A stretch of 64,000 nt of DNA from Erythroxylum novogranatense (lineage: Eukaryota > Streptophyta > Magnoliopsida > Malpighiales > Erythroxylaceae): assembly GCA_029891385.1 (NCBI GenBank), contig CM057230.1, positions 14,707,372-14,771,371 of the forward strand. The letters run 5' to 3'. The translations under genes and the position numbers were made by a program. The notes beneath the pieces were generated by a model, which saw only the letters and a program-made list of their open reading frames with translations, searched no databases and was not told where the DNA came from. Of the stretch, positions 46,343-58,700 are shown one piece after another. Within the stretch, counting starts at the first letter, position 1. Each line of letters begins with the position of its first letter.

Positions 46343-46663
46343 CTACTGCTTATAGATCCAACGATTTCTCTCCCTCCATAAGTGGTAAAGCACTAACTGA
46401 AAAGCTGTCTTGATTATGAGACTATCTGATCTCCCAAATCGAGTTTCCCGAATAATCTCTGCCAACACCTCACTCCACTTATAGGAGGAATGAATTCTGC
46501 CAAACAAATGCAAAATGCGACTCCATACCACTTTAGAGTACTCACATTCAAAGAACAAGTGGTCTCGGCTCTCCACAGCTAGTGTACACATCACACAAAT
46601 GGGATCAAAACTACCAAACCATCTATCTTTCATTCTCAGCTTGTTCTTGATTGCCAACCACAC
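46343..46663 (-). pseudogene. LINE ORF2 C-terminal zf-RVT domain
   Basis: This is the zinc-binding region near the end of plant LINE reverse transcriptases. It contains KNKLRMKDRW, the Cys pair DPICVMC, ESRDHLFFECEYSKVVWSRI and WRERNRWIY. It is open for about 106 residues and ends at the natural ORF2 end near 46343. Upstream coding sequence continues beyond 49977, on the other side of insertion H. Confidence 0.9.
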
Positions 46664-46680
46664 TAAAAACGCAGCTCTAG

Positions 46681-47568
46681 TGTTGAAACCTCACCCCGGT
46701 GAGACACGGGTCCGACGTCCTACGTGACATCTGGACGCGCAACCCATGAGGGAGGGATTCCTCACCACAATGGAAAACTTGTTTCGACATTAAATTTGCA
46801 ACAACATGAACCTTGTGCTTATAACCTTTCAGGGTCCTTAGCTATAACTCCACATTCGTGGTGAGCGCACACTATTTAAACACCAAAATCATAGGTTTAC
46901 TTATTCATATAGGTTGTAGCTATATGCCTCAAGTTCATTTTGGAACAAGAATCACCTCAAACTGAGTTATATAACTCAAGTTATGCTTAAAAAGCCTAAA
47001 AGAGATCATACTCGAAATATGATCTCCAAACCGACCTCTCACTTACTTTAATGCAACATTTTTCAATTTAACTCTAAATGGTACCAAATTTTATTTAGAG
47101 AAAGAGATATGTATTAGGAATCTAATGGTTCAAGTCTCACCTCAATTGGAGGTCGGATGAGGGATTTATGCCCGAAAGAATAGATCATGTTCACACCCTA
47201 AATCAATTTGAAACGCTTTTGGCGCGATCACCATAACTTTCGATTTATAAATCGGATTTTGTTTGTTTTTATACCATTAGAAATTAGACATCTAGATCTA
47301 TAACTTTCATTAAGACCAAAAAATGAAATTCGGCCTCCAACAATTTTGAAATTTATCATCTTTCCCGTAGCTGTCTGTTAAACAGACATCCATGTCCGTT
47401 TAACGAACATGTTCGGGTGAAAGTGTCCCAAATGATCAGTGAATGTCCGTTAAACGGACATGGACAGGCTAAGGGGTGTTTTTACACTCGAGGCTGTCCG
47501 TTTAAAGGACATCCATGTCTGTTTAACGGACATGGAATTTCCCAAAACTTCAATGCCTCTTTCTTCTT

Positions 47569-47599
<31 letters not shown>

Positions 47600-47922
47600 T
47601 CCGAAACTCTCCCTCTCCCTTTCTCTAGAAATTTCGTGATTCTCCTTCTAATTGCTCTAACACTTGTCTTTTTAACTTAAAAACCTAAGCTCCAACTTAT
47701 CCAAAACTACGTAGTTTTGGTTAGAACCATACCTTTCCTTACCAAATTTGCTCCTCTCCCTCATATGAATGATACCACTATGTATTCCTTTATGATCAGT
47801 TCTTTCATTGTTCATCCTTAATATAAACTATCTGATCAGTTCTTTCATTGTTCATCCTTAATATAACCTTCTTGGACTTGCTCTAAGTGGTCAAAATAGG
47901 ATGAATCTGATGACGTTACCCA
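46681..47922. repeat. H left inverted arm
   Basis: It pairs with 48465-49719. It includes a (CTT)n run at 47557-47599, five GTCCGTTTAACGGAC-like palindromes at 47372-47533, and a tandem repeat of the 20-mer GATCAGTTCTTTCATTGTTC plus flank at about 47798-47870. Confidence 0.9.
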
Positions 47923-48464
47923 AGGAATTGAGATCTTACATGGGCGCATGTATATAAGTTACTCAGATAAGTAATTGTTAAGAGTTTGGGATGACTGAAT
48001 CAGTGAAGAAAATGATAATTCTTCATTGGATAAATGGAAATACGAAATAACATATGGGTGATGCAGTGTATGGCATTATGGTGATATATCCCCGAATGTG
48101 ATATAGATGTAAAGGTATGGACATAGCTTGTCTGAGGAAGACAAGGATATAAGTGGAAACATTGAGCTTACAGTGAACAAGTGGAATGTATAGAAAACAA
48201 AGATTCTTATGGTCTTAAGAATATGAAATTGGAATCTCAGTGGGTACAAGCTTATAATTTGAGTTATAAGCCTTTAAGTTTTCTTTTTTCGAATCAAAAA
48301 ATAAAAGTTTGTTTTTGAATGAAAAGAATGAAATGTTTTCAGTTACTTTAAAATGTTGGTTTTCTTACTTGTGATTGAATTGAAAAATGTGTTACATGTT
48401 TGATTTGTAAGTTGTGTGATGATTTTTGTTACATTTATAAATTGTGTGATGATTTTCAAATCAA
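47923..48464. other. H spacer between inverted arms
   Basis: This is 542 bases of single-copy-looking AT-rich sequence forming the loop of the potential hairpin. No frame or known repeat is recognised. Confidence 0.7.
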
Positions 48465-48787
48465 TGGGTAACGTCATCAGATTCATCCTATTTTGACCAC
48501 TGAGAGCAAGTCCAAGAAGGTTATATTAAGGATGAACAATGAAAGAACTGATCAGATAGTTTATATTAAGGATGAACAATGAAAGAACTGATCATAAAGG
48601 AATACATAGTGGTATCGTTCATATAAGGGAGAGGAGCAAATTTGGTAAGGAAAGGTATGGTTCTCACCAAAACTACGTAGTTTTGGATAAGTTGGAGCTT
48701 AGGTTTTTAAGTTAAAAAGACAAGTGTTAGAGCAATTAGAAGGAGAATCACGAAATATCTAGAGAAAGGGAGAGGGAGAGTTTCAGA

Positions 48788-48818
<31 letters not shown>

Positions 48819-49719
48819 AAAGAGGCATTGAAGTTTTGGGAAATTCCATGTCCGTTAAACAGACATGGATGTCCATTAAACAGACAGCCTCGGGTGAAAA
48901 AACACCCCTTAGCCTGCCCATGTTCGTTAAACGGACTTGCATGTCCGTTTAACGGACATTCACGGATCATTTGGGACACTTTCACCCGAACGTGTTCGTT
49001 AAACGGACATGGATGTCCGTTTAACGGACAGCTACGGGAAAGATGATGAATTTTGAAATTGTTATAGGCTGAATCTCATTTTGTGGTCTTCATGAAAGTT
49101 GTAGATCTAGATTTCTACTTTCTAATGGTCTAACAATGAACGAAATACGATTCATAAATCGAAAGTTATGGTGATCGCGCCAAAAGAGTTTCAAATTGAT
49201 TTAGGGTGTGAACATGATCTATTCTTTCGGGCATAAATCTCTCATCCAACCTCCAATTGAGATGAGACTTGAACCATTAGATTCCTAATAAATATATCTT
49301 TCTTTACATAAAATTTGGTACCATTTGGAGTTAAATTGAAAAAATTTTCATTAAAGTAAGTGAGAGGTCGGTTTGGAGATCATATTTCGAGTATGAGCTC
49401 TTTTAGGATTTTTAAGCATAACTTGAGTTATATAACTCCTTTTGAGGTGATTCTTGTTCCAAAACGAACTTGAGGCATAGAGCTACAACTTATATGAATA
49501 AGTCAACCTATGATTTTGGTGTTTAAATAGTATGCGCTCGCCACGAATGTGGAATTACAGTTAAGGACCCTGAAAGGTTATAAGCACAAGGTTCATGTTA
49601 TTGCAAATTTAATGTCGAAACAAGTTTTCCATCGTGGTGAGGAATCCCTCCCTCGTGGGTTGCGCGTCCAGATGTCACGTAGGACGTCGAACCCGTGTCT
49701 CACCGGGGTGGGGTTCCAA
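48465..49719. repeat. H right inverted arm
   Basis: This is the reverse complement of the left arm with a small number of differences. It carries the complementary (GAA)n run at about 48790-48823, the palindromes at 48850-49029 and the same small tandem repeat at about 48520-48595. That repeat was therefore present before the inversion-duplication. Confidence 0.9.
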
Positions 49720-49977
49720 TACTTAAAACGAACTTGAGACATAAAGCTACAACTTTATGAATAAGTCAACTCATGTTTTTGGTGTTTAAATAGCGTGCGC
49801 TTGCCACGAATGTAGAGTTACAGCTAAGGACCCTGTAAGGAAATAAGCACAAGGCTTTAGGACTCTGGAAATTGGGCTCTGGAAATGGGTACAATAGATG
49901 TGGAATTAAAGCAAGAGTAAAAGTGTTAAGTTATAAGCAGTTAGGGTCCGGTCTCCGGATCGGGTTCCAACATCTAG

Positions 49978-50640
49978 GACTTACAACCTGATGCCACACC
50001 AAATCAGCCCAACTTACCTCCTCCTGCCTCTCTCTGCCAATTCTATGAGCTGATTGAGTTGTGAAGACCTCAGCATGATTGCCAGTCCAAATCTGCTAGT
50101 CCTGATTTGAGCAGAATAACACACCATTAAGGTATCGATCAAGAATATGTCCAAACCTGCATCTTTGCGATTGAGCCCTCCACCGAACAACCCAAGCCAC
50201 TGTTGCCTCCTTAGGAAAACGATTTCTAAATTCAATCAAATCATTTCTCTGCCAAAGAGGGCTGAAGCCATTCCAAGTATCATACCAGAAATTGATAGCC
50301 TCCCTAATCCCAAGTTGCCATTTAATGTAAGAGTAAACCAACTCTCTTAATTGCAACAAACTCTTGAAAATCCAAGACTGATCATACCTCATTTGGATTT
50401 GCCAAAAACTTTTTCCAGTAAGTCGATAAATCTGCACCCATTTGACCCACATGACTTCCTTGTCCATAAATAGCCTCCAAATTCGCTTCATAAGCAGAAT
50501 TCGTTGCATCTGAGTGATTGAAATGATACCCAAACCCACTTGTTTCTTGGGCACCACAATCTCACTCCATTTGACTTTAACCCCTTTACAGTTACCATGC
50601 TTACCCGTCCATAAGAAAGCTTTCAATATCCTATCCATTT
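49978..50640 (-). pseudogene. LINE ORF2 RT thumb and C-terminal linker
   Basis: Typical plant LINE sequence is visible: FLWTGKHGNCKGVKVKWSEI, VPKKQVGLGIISITQMQRIL and FRNRFPKEATVAWVV. The frame is open from 50638 to about 50096 and then shifts. It joins, across insertion H, to the zf-RVT part at 46663. Confidence 0.88.
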
Positions 50641-50743
50641 CTTTGATAACTCATTTCGAAATAGCTACATGAGTAGCCCAGTGTAAATGCATGATGTTCA
50701 ACACTGACACAATTAAGGTTACTCTTGCAGAAAAAGAAAGAAA

Positions 50744-51800
50744 TCAGTTTTGCCATGCATTGATATTATTTTTCAGTTTTTCCAGCAATAGGAAGAAATC
50801 AGAATACTTCGACTTACCCGATCTGATCGGTACTCCCAGATATCTGAACGGAGTGACTTGAAGAGACAATCCCGCCATACTACTTAATTGCTCCCTATTA
50901 TTGACATCAAAGGAGACATAGATGCCACTCTTCTGGACATTTATTTTCATGCCCGACCATCGAGAGAAGGTTTCCATCAAGTTTAGCATCCTGGTAATCA
51001 CCTAGTGGTCAACTTGACACAGCAATATCACATCTTTCGCATATATATAAGAGATGAGACATATGCATTTCCCTACAATGATAATGGCATTGGAATAACC
51101 CGTTACATTGGACCATCTTATTCAGTAGCCGACCCTCCATCGCTAAAGTGAATAGGGAAAAGAGGGTCCCCTTGCTAGATCCCTCTCTGAATCTTTAAAG
51201 GCTTCGTAGGAAAACCATTGAGCAAAACACTCAGAGAGGGAGTTTGTATACACTGGTATATCCACTGGCAAAACTGTGGCGGTAGCTCTATCCCTTACAT
51301 GCAGTCCTTCAAGTATCGCCATCCAATCGTATCATATGCTTTATAAAGGTCAATCTTTAAAGCATAGCTATTGACCTTCTTTCCAGAGTTATATTCACCC
51401 AATAGTTCTTACAACAAAAGAATATTATCCCCAATGCTTCGCGAAGGAAGAAAAGCCCCTTAAGCAGTGTTAGTCAAAACTCCCTTCAAACACTTCGCCA
51501 AAAATGATGCAATCACCTTATACACCGTTGTGCAACACAAAATCGGATGATAATCCGTACCCCTCTCAGGTCTCTCCTTATTGGGAATAGGACACATAAA
51601 AGTGTGATTGATCTCTTGCAACAATTTCCCGGAAGAAAAGAACTCAAGGACCGCATCTGTGAACAACTGACCCGTTAAATTCCATGTTTATTGGAAAAAC
51701 CCAACCGAATACCCATCCGGAGGCGCTTTGGAACTATGAAGCCAAAATAAAGCCTCCTTCACTTGTTGAGCAGAGAAACGAGCAAGTAGCATTTCCGTTC
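50744..51800 (-). pseudogene. LINE reverse transcriptase core
   Basis: Motifs in order from 51800 leftwards: SSKAPPDGYSVGFF, FFSSGKLLQEINHTFMCPIP, ILCCTTVYKVIASFLAKCL, KIDLYKAYDTI (first catalytic Asp), QGDPLFPI and the catalytic box reading YAKDVILL where YADD/FADD is expected. IKVNVQKSG-type and PFRYLGVPI motifs end the palm. Several stops (for example after the Asn-Thr-Ala at about 51460) and the mutated Asp show loss of activity. Confidence 0.88.
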
Positions 51801-52559
51801 TTTCCTGACTGGATGTAAATTGCAGCACATCTCGAACCCAAAACCAGTCCCCGAATCAACAATGGTGCCCATAAGCTGGAAAAAAAACTCCCTAACCTAT
51901 GTCAACACTACTTCATGCCCTCTCCTCACTTACCCTGCATCATTGATCAACTCAGTAAAGGTGTTGATATTGCGTCAGCCTAAAATGGCAGCATGGAAAA
52001 ACTTTGTGTTGCAATCTCCTTCCTTGAGCCATATTTGGCGGGATTTTTGTTATGCTATAGATTGGTTCAGTTTGAGGACCTCCTAGTACTTATGTATGCT
52101 ATCAACCTCAAGGGCTTTTAAGCGCTCATTCTGGGGCTCCAAATAGCACTACTTCTGAATATCAACCAGCTGACTACCCAGATCATGAGTGTTTCGATTA
52201 CGTTGTTTACAAAACTCCTTAATAACTTGTTTTGCCAACCTCAATTTCTGCATCAACTAAAAAGCTTTATATCCCTGTATTTCAGTCCGCCAAACCTGCA
52301 CAAGCATTTTTATAAAACCCTCCACCTGAAGCAAGCCATTGAAAAATCAAAAAGGAGTCCCACCTCAATGCTCCATACTCAGATTCTGGATTATAATAGA
52401 AATGTGATCAGAAAAACGGGGTTCACCAAACACAACCAAACCATTCAGAAAAGAGCTAAGCCATTGCTAATTGACCAAAGCCCGATCAAGCTTTTTCCGA
52501 ATGTACATATCCCCTTTTTGTTTATTCTCCCATAGTGAACCATCTGCCACTACCTCTGA

Positions 52560-53880
52560 GGTCGACAAGGTTAGTTTGAAGACATAGATGTTGAAGCTCT
52601 CCTCCCACTCCACCATGGAAGTTCACACCACCCTCAACCTCAGTCGAATTATGACAACAGTTGAAATCTCCTGTAACCAACCATGGCCCTTGTATCCCAT
52701 CCTGGATTTCCTTTAGCTCACTCCATAGTGCAGTTCGTTGGAATGCAAAATTGGCACGTTATACCACCTTCCATTTACTCACACACACACCTCTTTAGTT
52801 AACGCACTTCACTCACACACACATATCACTCACGCTCACACTCTCATGTCCTCCCGTTAGTTGATGGAAGGTCTCCCCATACTTTCAACGTAGCTGCTCT
52901 GTTGTCTTCATGTGACACAAAGATAATTGCTTATGGTCCACCTTATTCATGCCCATTACTCTCCAACGCCACTTGCTTTCTTTTTGCCCTTTGTTTATAT
53001 TTTTCTTCTATTCTTTCCACACAGCCCACGCCTTTCATGCCACCAGCTGTCTTCTTTATTTAATGTCCACAAGCTTCTTCATCGTGGGGCCTCCACTAGG
53101 TGTTGCTGCAATTATTTCTTCACCCCAAGTTGCTACTAACGTGATCTCCCTTCACTCACGTAGCTTCTACTTGTGTGTCGTTATTTATATGGTTGTGGAC
53201 TGCTTCTCCAATCTTCCCTCTCTTCATTCCTTGATTACCGTAATTATGTAGTCACACTTCTATTCTTCTTCACGCTGCCGCTAGCCTTTGGTTTTTTCTC
53301 TATGTAATCAATTTTTTTGTCCCACGCAAGACTCATTCTTTGTCCCTCTCTGCGCATACCTCCAGCATTTTGTTTACTCCACCAGCTGATTGCTCTTTTT
53401 TTTATGCACATTTCTCATTCGTCTCTTAGCTTTTGTCCATCCAATATGTGCCTAAATTAAAAACAAATAACTGTTAATTAGTGTAATTTAAACATTAAAT
53501 GGACAAGAGTTTAGCAAATTATATATCTAAAATTAATATAAAATTGTACATTAACAAAGGCATAGACTAACATTACCATAATAAGGCCCTTACCGAGAAT
53601 CTTGCATTGCATATGTATAAACTAATCTCCCATCTTGAGTATCTGCACGTCCACTTTATTCACATTGTACCAACATAAAATCCTCCCATTATAATGAAAC
53701 GCATGGTTTGGGATGTAACTCCATTGTGTCCCAAAAAAAAATTTTTCTATCTGACGTGGTTTTTATTTTAGTTTCAAGAAGTCCTACCAAAATAGGGTGA
53801 GTGTCCTCTAAGATCTACTTAACCATCATCTTCTTTAGGGGGTCATTCAAACCCCTCGTATTCCAAACGAGAAACGTCAT
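52560..53880 (-). pseudogene. LINE ORF2 endonuclease, interrupted
   Basis: The apurinic-type endonuclease that nicks target DNA starts at an ATG whose first base is 53880 (MTFLVWNTRGLNDPLKKMM). It continues through a TAG to the ILVGLLETKI and GLIMVMLVYAFVN regions at about 53550. About 790 bases of unrelated sequence follow, and the domain resumes at about 52753 with FQRTALWSELKEI and the conserved GPWLVTGDFNCCH. Stops and shifts are present on both sides. Confidence 0.85.
52754..53539. mobile_element. Unidentified 786-bp insertion in the LINE endonuclease
   Basis: The endonuclease homology breaks off at AAAATTG (52747-52753) and resumes at AAAATTG (53540-53546), a candidate 7-base target duplication. 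The insert has CA-rich runs (ACTCACACACACAC) near the left end and an AT-rich right end. It has no clear inverted ends and no recognisable protein. It could be a small non-autonomous element or a filler insertion. Confidence 0.45.
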
Positions 53881-53919
53881 GTTCAAAAAGACACTCTGGG
53901 GACCCCTGTGTGCTTTTTC

Positions 53920-54960
53920 TTCTTTGCTTTCTTCCTAGCAATGGTCTTCTTAACAATCCCAACCGAATTCTAAGTGAGCTCCCGAGGCTCAATTCCTGAA
54001 CCAGCCGCATTCCCAATACTTGTGTTGAGGTCCGTTACAATAGGAGTTACCTCACCCAAGTGCTGAGATACATCCACCATCCTTGTCCCAGATACTCCGG
54101 CACCTCATATGCGTTGTGAGGTGACAAAGTTCTAGGAGTAGGGGAACTACTAGACAACCCAAGAGTCTCCTGATCACCCTAAGCCACTATTCCTTCTTTG
54201 CGCATATCTACCCCTTCCTGCTGCATTTCATTGTCAGCCTCATCTGATTTGTGCCTGGGAGAGTTCCTACTTTGCTCCATGTCACCATCTCTGTCCATCT
54301 CACACCTGCAAACCTATCCAGTACTGTGGTCATCCCTCGCCTCATTTGACAAATCCTCATTACCCCCATCCTGGCAATGACTCCCCTGCACTATCGGCCA
54401 ACCCTGTCCCTCCTTACTACTAGCGTCATTCACCAAATCATCATGCCAACCTGATTGGAAAACTCTCCCCGTAGCCACCCACTTCTTGCCTACAACGTTA
54501 GGCTTCCATGGATATGTCACAGATATACAATCACAAATTAGCTCCCTAGTCTCTCCAAGTCTTTTAATAGACAAACTATCAGGCAACACAGCATCCTTCA
54601 GAACCTCTATACAAATCTTGGCATAACCAATTCTATCCATATAAATGGCCTAAACCACTAGTCAGATGACTCAATCCCTCCATCGTCCCGTATTCCATCA
54701 GTAAGCCATGGAACTGAACCCAAATCGGTATGACTTCAATGAATCCCCTATCTAAACCCAAACCTGGCCTCCATTATCGTAGAAACAAAGGCTGGTCACC
54801 AATATGCCAGGGTCTTAATTCCAGTGTCTCCCCAATGTTGGAATTTGTAGAGAAGTTGAACAAGATTGACCCGTCCTCCATGAGCATTGCCTTTTCAAAA
54901 CCTCTTTTACCTCATTTGCCTTGTGCCCACGCGTGAACCACCGACAACGCTAATCTCTTG
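53920..54960 (-). pseudogene. LINE ORF1 (DUF4283-like)
   Basis: From 54960 leftwards the minus strand shows ILFNFSTNSNIGETLELRPW, HIGDQPLFL, VIPIWVQFHGLLMEYGT and GLSHLTSGLGHLY. These are the hallmarks of the nucleic-acid-binding ORF1 of plant LINEs. A frame open from 54640 continues with DRIGYAKICIEVL and SVTYPWKPN, where a zinc-knuckle Cys would normally follow but is absent. Stops separate the segments. The tail to 53920 is polar and repeat-poor. Confidence 0.8.
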
Positions 54961-55424
54961 GACCAGAAGAAACCCACCAGTGCGTTGGACCAAGCTCGAG
55001 CTCCAGCCTGCAATAACTCCATCGGAGGGGACACAACGTTGTCCTAGAGAAGGTTCGGGTAATAGTTTAGTTTACCTGAATGTTTTGGAGTTCCTATTTT
55101 GTCACGCCATGCCCCCGATCTTCACCTACGCCTGTTTTTCCCCTTGCTCCCGTACAATCGACGCCGAAGGACTATCGAAAACCACCGTCTTCGTCAATGG
55201 AGGGAAGGATCCCAACGACAGAGACGATTCACCCATGGTGAGAGTGGGCATCTACTGTCCGAAAATGGACCCAGGAAATGACTGTCCTGCCTCTGGTCAC
55301 TGGATAGGTGCGTGGATTATCGTAGGATAAGGTGGGGTAGAATGGTAAAAGCAAAAAGGAGCGGGAAAAGAAAGGAAGAGAGAAGGCAGAGCATTCAAAG
55401 AAGAGAGAGAAGGCAGGAAGAAAG
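54961..55424 (-). other. LINE 5' leader
   Basis: This non-coding stretch between the 5' target duplication and ORF1 is purine-rich on the plus strand near 55330-55424. No promoter element can be named with confidence. Confidence 0.55.
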
Positions 55425-55437
55425 TAAGATACCGATT

Positions 55438-55792
55438 GTTGCTAATAGATTTTTGGCATAAATGATAAAATTAAAGAAAATGTTGATATCTTCTACCCAA
55501 TCTTTAACAAAGGAGAGCAAACCTAATATTATTACAAAAAGGTAAAACTAGTTTTGGAAACATACTTTCAATTACTTATTCTTAAATATGTTTATAATGC
55601 AAGTTTTAACATACACTTTCTTTCATTATTATTTTTGAAACAACGAAAATATATTACAATAAAGAGTTGGAGAGAAGTAAGCAGGCTGTGTAGCGGGCAA
55701 AGAAGGAGAGCTGAGTTCGAGTAAAGAAAGAAATGGCAACGTTCAAAGTTGACAACGTTCAAAGTGTTGAAGGAAGATTGAAGAAATGACAA
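55438..55792. other. Unassigned AT-rich spacer
   Basis: This is sequence between the LINE and solo LTR G; nothing recognisable. A short GACAACGTTCAAAGT/ GCAACGTTCAAAGT direct repeat lies just before G. Confidence 0.5.
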
Positions 55793-58700
55793 TGCTGGAA
55801 CTCGTGTCCGAAAAGACCGGATCCCAACCGAAAAATGAAAACCGAAAACGAACAGAATCGAAAGCAACGGATTTCTTTTCGAATTCATAGCGGAACGAAA
55901 TGAAAGCAAAGCGGAAAATCGCGAATCGGAATGCAAATAACAAAGCGGAGACAAGTGCTCACACAAATCGCAGTGAATCGGAAAACGAATGTCCAACATC
56001 CGGGAGAAACAACGAACAGAGAAAAGCGTCGCGTTGGAAACCTAGACTATCCAAACCCGGTATAATTTTTTTTCCTCATATTTCATTCCTTATCTCTTAA
56101 CTCAATCACATTCAAATCATAATCAATCCATACAATTTCCTTTTTGGAAATTTATCCTCATATAACACTCAATTCATATAATTTGTCTTAATCACGCAAA
56201 TCTCATCTTTACCAAACTAACTTCTTAATTCTTATTCTTATCTTAACCCGATTTTTACCAAAATCGGCAGATAACTATTTGTATTTTGACAGCCCAAAAT
56301 TCTGCAAAGGCAAAATGCACTTCTAATATCTCAACCCAATAACACAAATCAACATCGGACCTCCCGTCCGGAATCGGAAACACCAGCAGAAACGCACATC
56401 TAAACCTAACACTTCAAAAATCCTCAATCGATCATATAAAATCTCAATCAATCCCAACCACATTCAATATCTCAAATCCATATGCAAAATCCACATTCAA
56501 TATCCAATTACATACATAGAGCTTAATCATACTCAGTTATGATCATAAAATCAATATCCAAGTCTCGAATTCATATACATCCTGTAGTAACTGCTTTATA
56601 TACACAAAAGGCAATTCAAGCCAAAAACAATATCAATTCTCAATTGACACAAAATACAAATAGGGCAAAATCAAACTTGACGCTCTTTCATCCGATCTCC
56701 TGCTCGAAACCTGGAGATGGGGATGAAAGGGGGGTGAGCTCGGAAGCTCGTGGGTAACATATTTATAAAATGAATAATAAGCAGAAATCATTTTTCATAA
56801 CTTTTAATCAAAGGGCTTATCTTTTTCAAACTTTTCAACTTTTCAAGCAATTTCTTCAAACCTTTCAATTTTCTAAACTTTTCATATCAAATTTCTATAA
56901 TTTCATGGTTGAAAACCTTTTTTCTCATTTCTCAAAATTTCTCATAAACATGAATGCAATCACATCAGATCACAAAACACATAAAATCTTCAATCAACGC
57001 ATAAAACACATTAAACAAATTAAAAATACATAACATATCCAAGTGATTTGCTGTTGGACCCCACACCCCACCCGTAAGTGTTTAGGGGTTATACCCCGGT
57101 GTGTGTTTGCGGGTTATACCGCGGCATCCAACACAAATTTCAAATCACATTAAATAGTTTGGATCGGTCCTAACAGAACGAACTGCACATTCCCGCATAG
57201 CGGTTCTGTGCAGTCGTGAACGAAGGGGAGTCCGAAATCGGAACTCCTAAGCCACTTGCAGGCAGCCGAGAGAAGGCTATAAACAGGTAGAGACAGTGCA
57301 CTGACTCACAAAAGGACCTAACCAAACCCACATAACACATAAGCGGAAAGAGAATTCAAATTGCCCGAAGGCATTTTTCAAAAATCTTGATTTTCTAAAT
57401 CTTCATATCATCATATCAAATCGTGTCAAAATGCTTGACACATGCACACGTATTCACATCAATTTATATAACAATCATATTCAATTACTCAATTAATCGT
57501 ATATCAATCAAATGCATAAAAAGGAATGCAAGTATTTTTTTTCAACCCACAATCAACATATATTAATGCAATAAACAGCATGGTTCACATTTTTCAAAAA
57601 TGCGAAAACACAATTTTCATAAATCTCGTATTCTCAATTCTTCTACAATTTTCCCGAATCATTTTTAAACATTTTAGCATAAATCTTTGAATAATTATTT
57701 TCAAATCCTTTGAAAACATAATTTCAGAAATATTTTTCTTTTCTTGATTTTTTCAAAATCACATAATTTACTCATAATTCAAAATATAAATACATCACCC
57801 ACCTCGAATTGACGCTAATACTTTGTCCAAAGCATCGAATCTCCAAATTCCTTCTTCTTTCCTCAACCTTAAAATTCCCTAAGCCATAATTATCCAAAAT
57901 AAATATCATAATTCACTTAATTCTTCAAATTGGACTTAGAAAACACCAATTTCATATAAAATCAATCTATCTAAATCATAAATTCCAAAAATCCTCAAAT
58001 CTTAAAATTGGCCTAAACCAATTTATACAAATTCAATATCATAATTCACAATTTCTTCAAACTAAATTTCATAATTCACAAACTCATCATATTTCAAGCC
58101 ATCTTAATCCAACAATTTCTAAAAATCCCAAAATCCCCAAAATTTGACATAAGTCCAAAACACAATTATTCAAAATTAAACATTATAAATCATATAATCT
58201 TCCAAATTGACTTAAGAAATCTCTAATTCATCATCAATCCAAGCTATCTAAAGCATCAATTTCAAAAATCCCCAATTTACAATTTGGCCTAACCTTAAAT
58301 CACAATTTTCCCAAAATTGAATCAATTTCAACATGAAATCTCCAAAATTGATCATGAAATTAACAAATCCATATCATTTCTAAGGTTTCTAAAGCATCTA
58401 TTCCTAAAAACCCCAAACTCAAAACTTAGGCATAATCCCTAACTTACATTAATCCAAACTTAATCATCATTTTAACATAAACACTTCAATTAATCATAGG
58501 AAAACTCAATTCATATCCCTTCCAAGCCAAATCAACCAACAAACTCATCAAAATTTCAAAATCACAAAAACCTCTCTTACCTTCTCTCTCTTCGTTTTTG
58601 GATTTATTGGATGTCATGGAGCTTTCACCTTCTTTCATCCTCTTTCCCCCTTGAAAACAAACGAAAACCCTTGAGAATCATGGAGAAAAATTGAAAATTT

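Larger units (their letters stand above)
46681..49972. mobile_element. Element H: rearranged LTR with a 1.24-kb inverted duplication
   Basis: It starts TGTTGAAACC, ends GGGTTCCAACA and is flanked by TCTAG (46676-46680 and 49973-49977), so it arrived as, or became, a unit with LTR-type ends. Left arm 46681-47922 is the inverted complement of right arm 48465-49719, and a 542-base spacer lies between. Both arms belong to the C/E LTR family (palindrome clusters, CTT tract, CAAAACTACGTAGTTTTGG). After the right arm, 49725-49854 repeats 49461-49591 directly, followed by a proper LTR end. A read-through transcript would fold into a long hairpin. Confidence 0.9.
43568..55424 (-). mobile_element. L1-type LINE, minus strand, full-length but broken and split
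   Basis: The element is flanked by the 13-base TAAGATACCGATT (43555-43567 and 55425-55437). At the left it starts with a T-run, the complement of a poly(A) tail, giving minus orientation. Without its insertions it is about 6 kb, the usual length of a plant L1 LINE. In order from 55424 leftwards it contains a 5' leader, a DUF4283-like ORF1, an endonuclease, RT, a C-terminal region, a zf-RVT domain and a 3' UTR. Elements F and H and a 0.8-kb sequence have inserted into it. All frames carry stops, so it is dead. Confidence 0.9.

Noticed and set aside
47417..47680. Poly-Phe open frame in H and its inverted twin at 48707-48985 as a duplicated gene
   Set aside because: They are produced by the triplet microsatellite and the inverted arms; there is no conserved protein feature.
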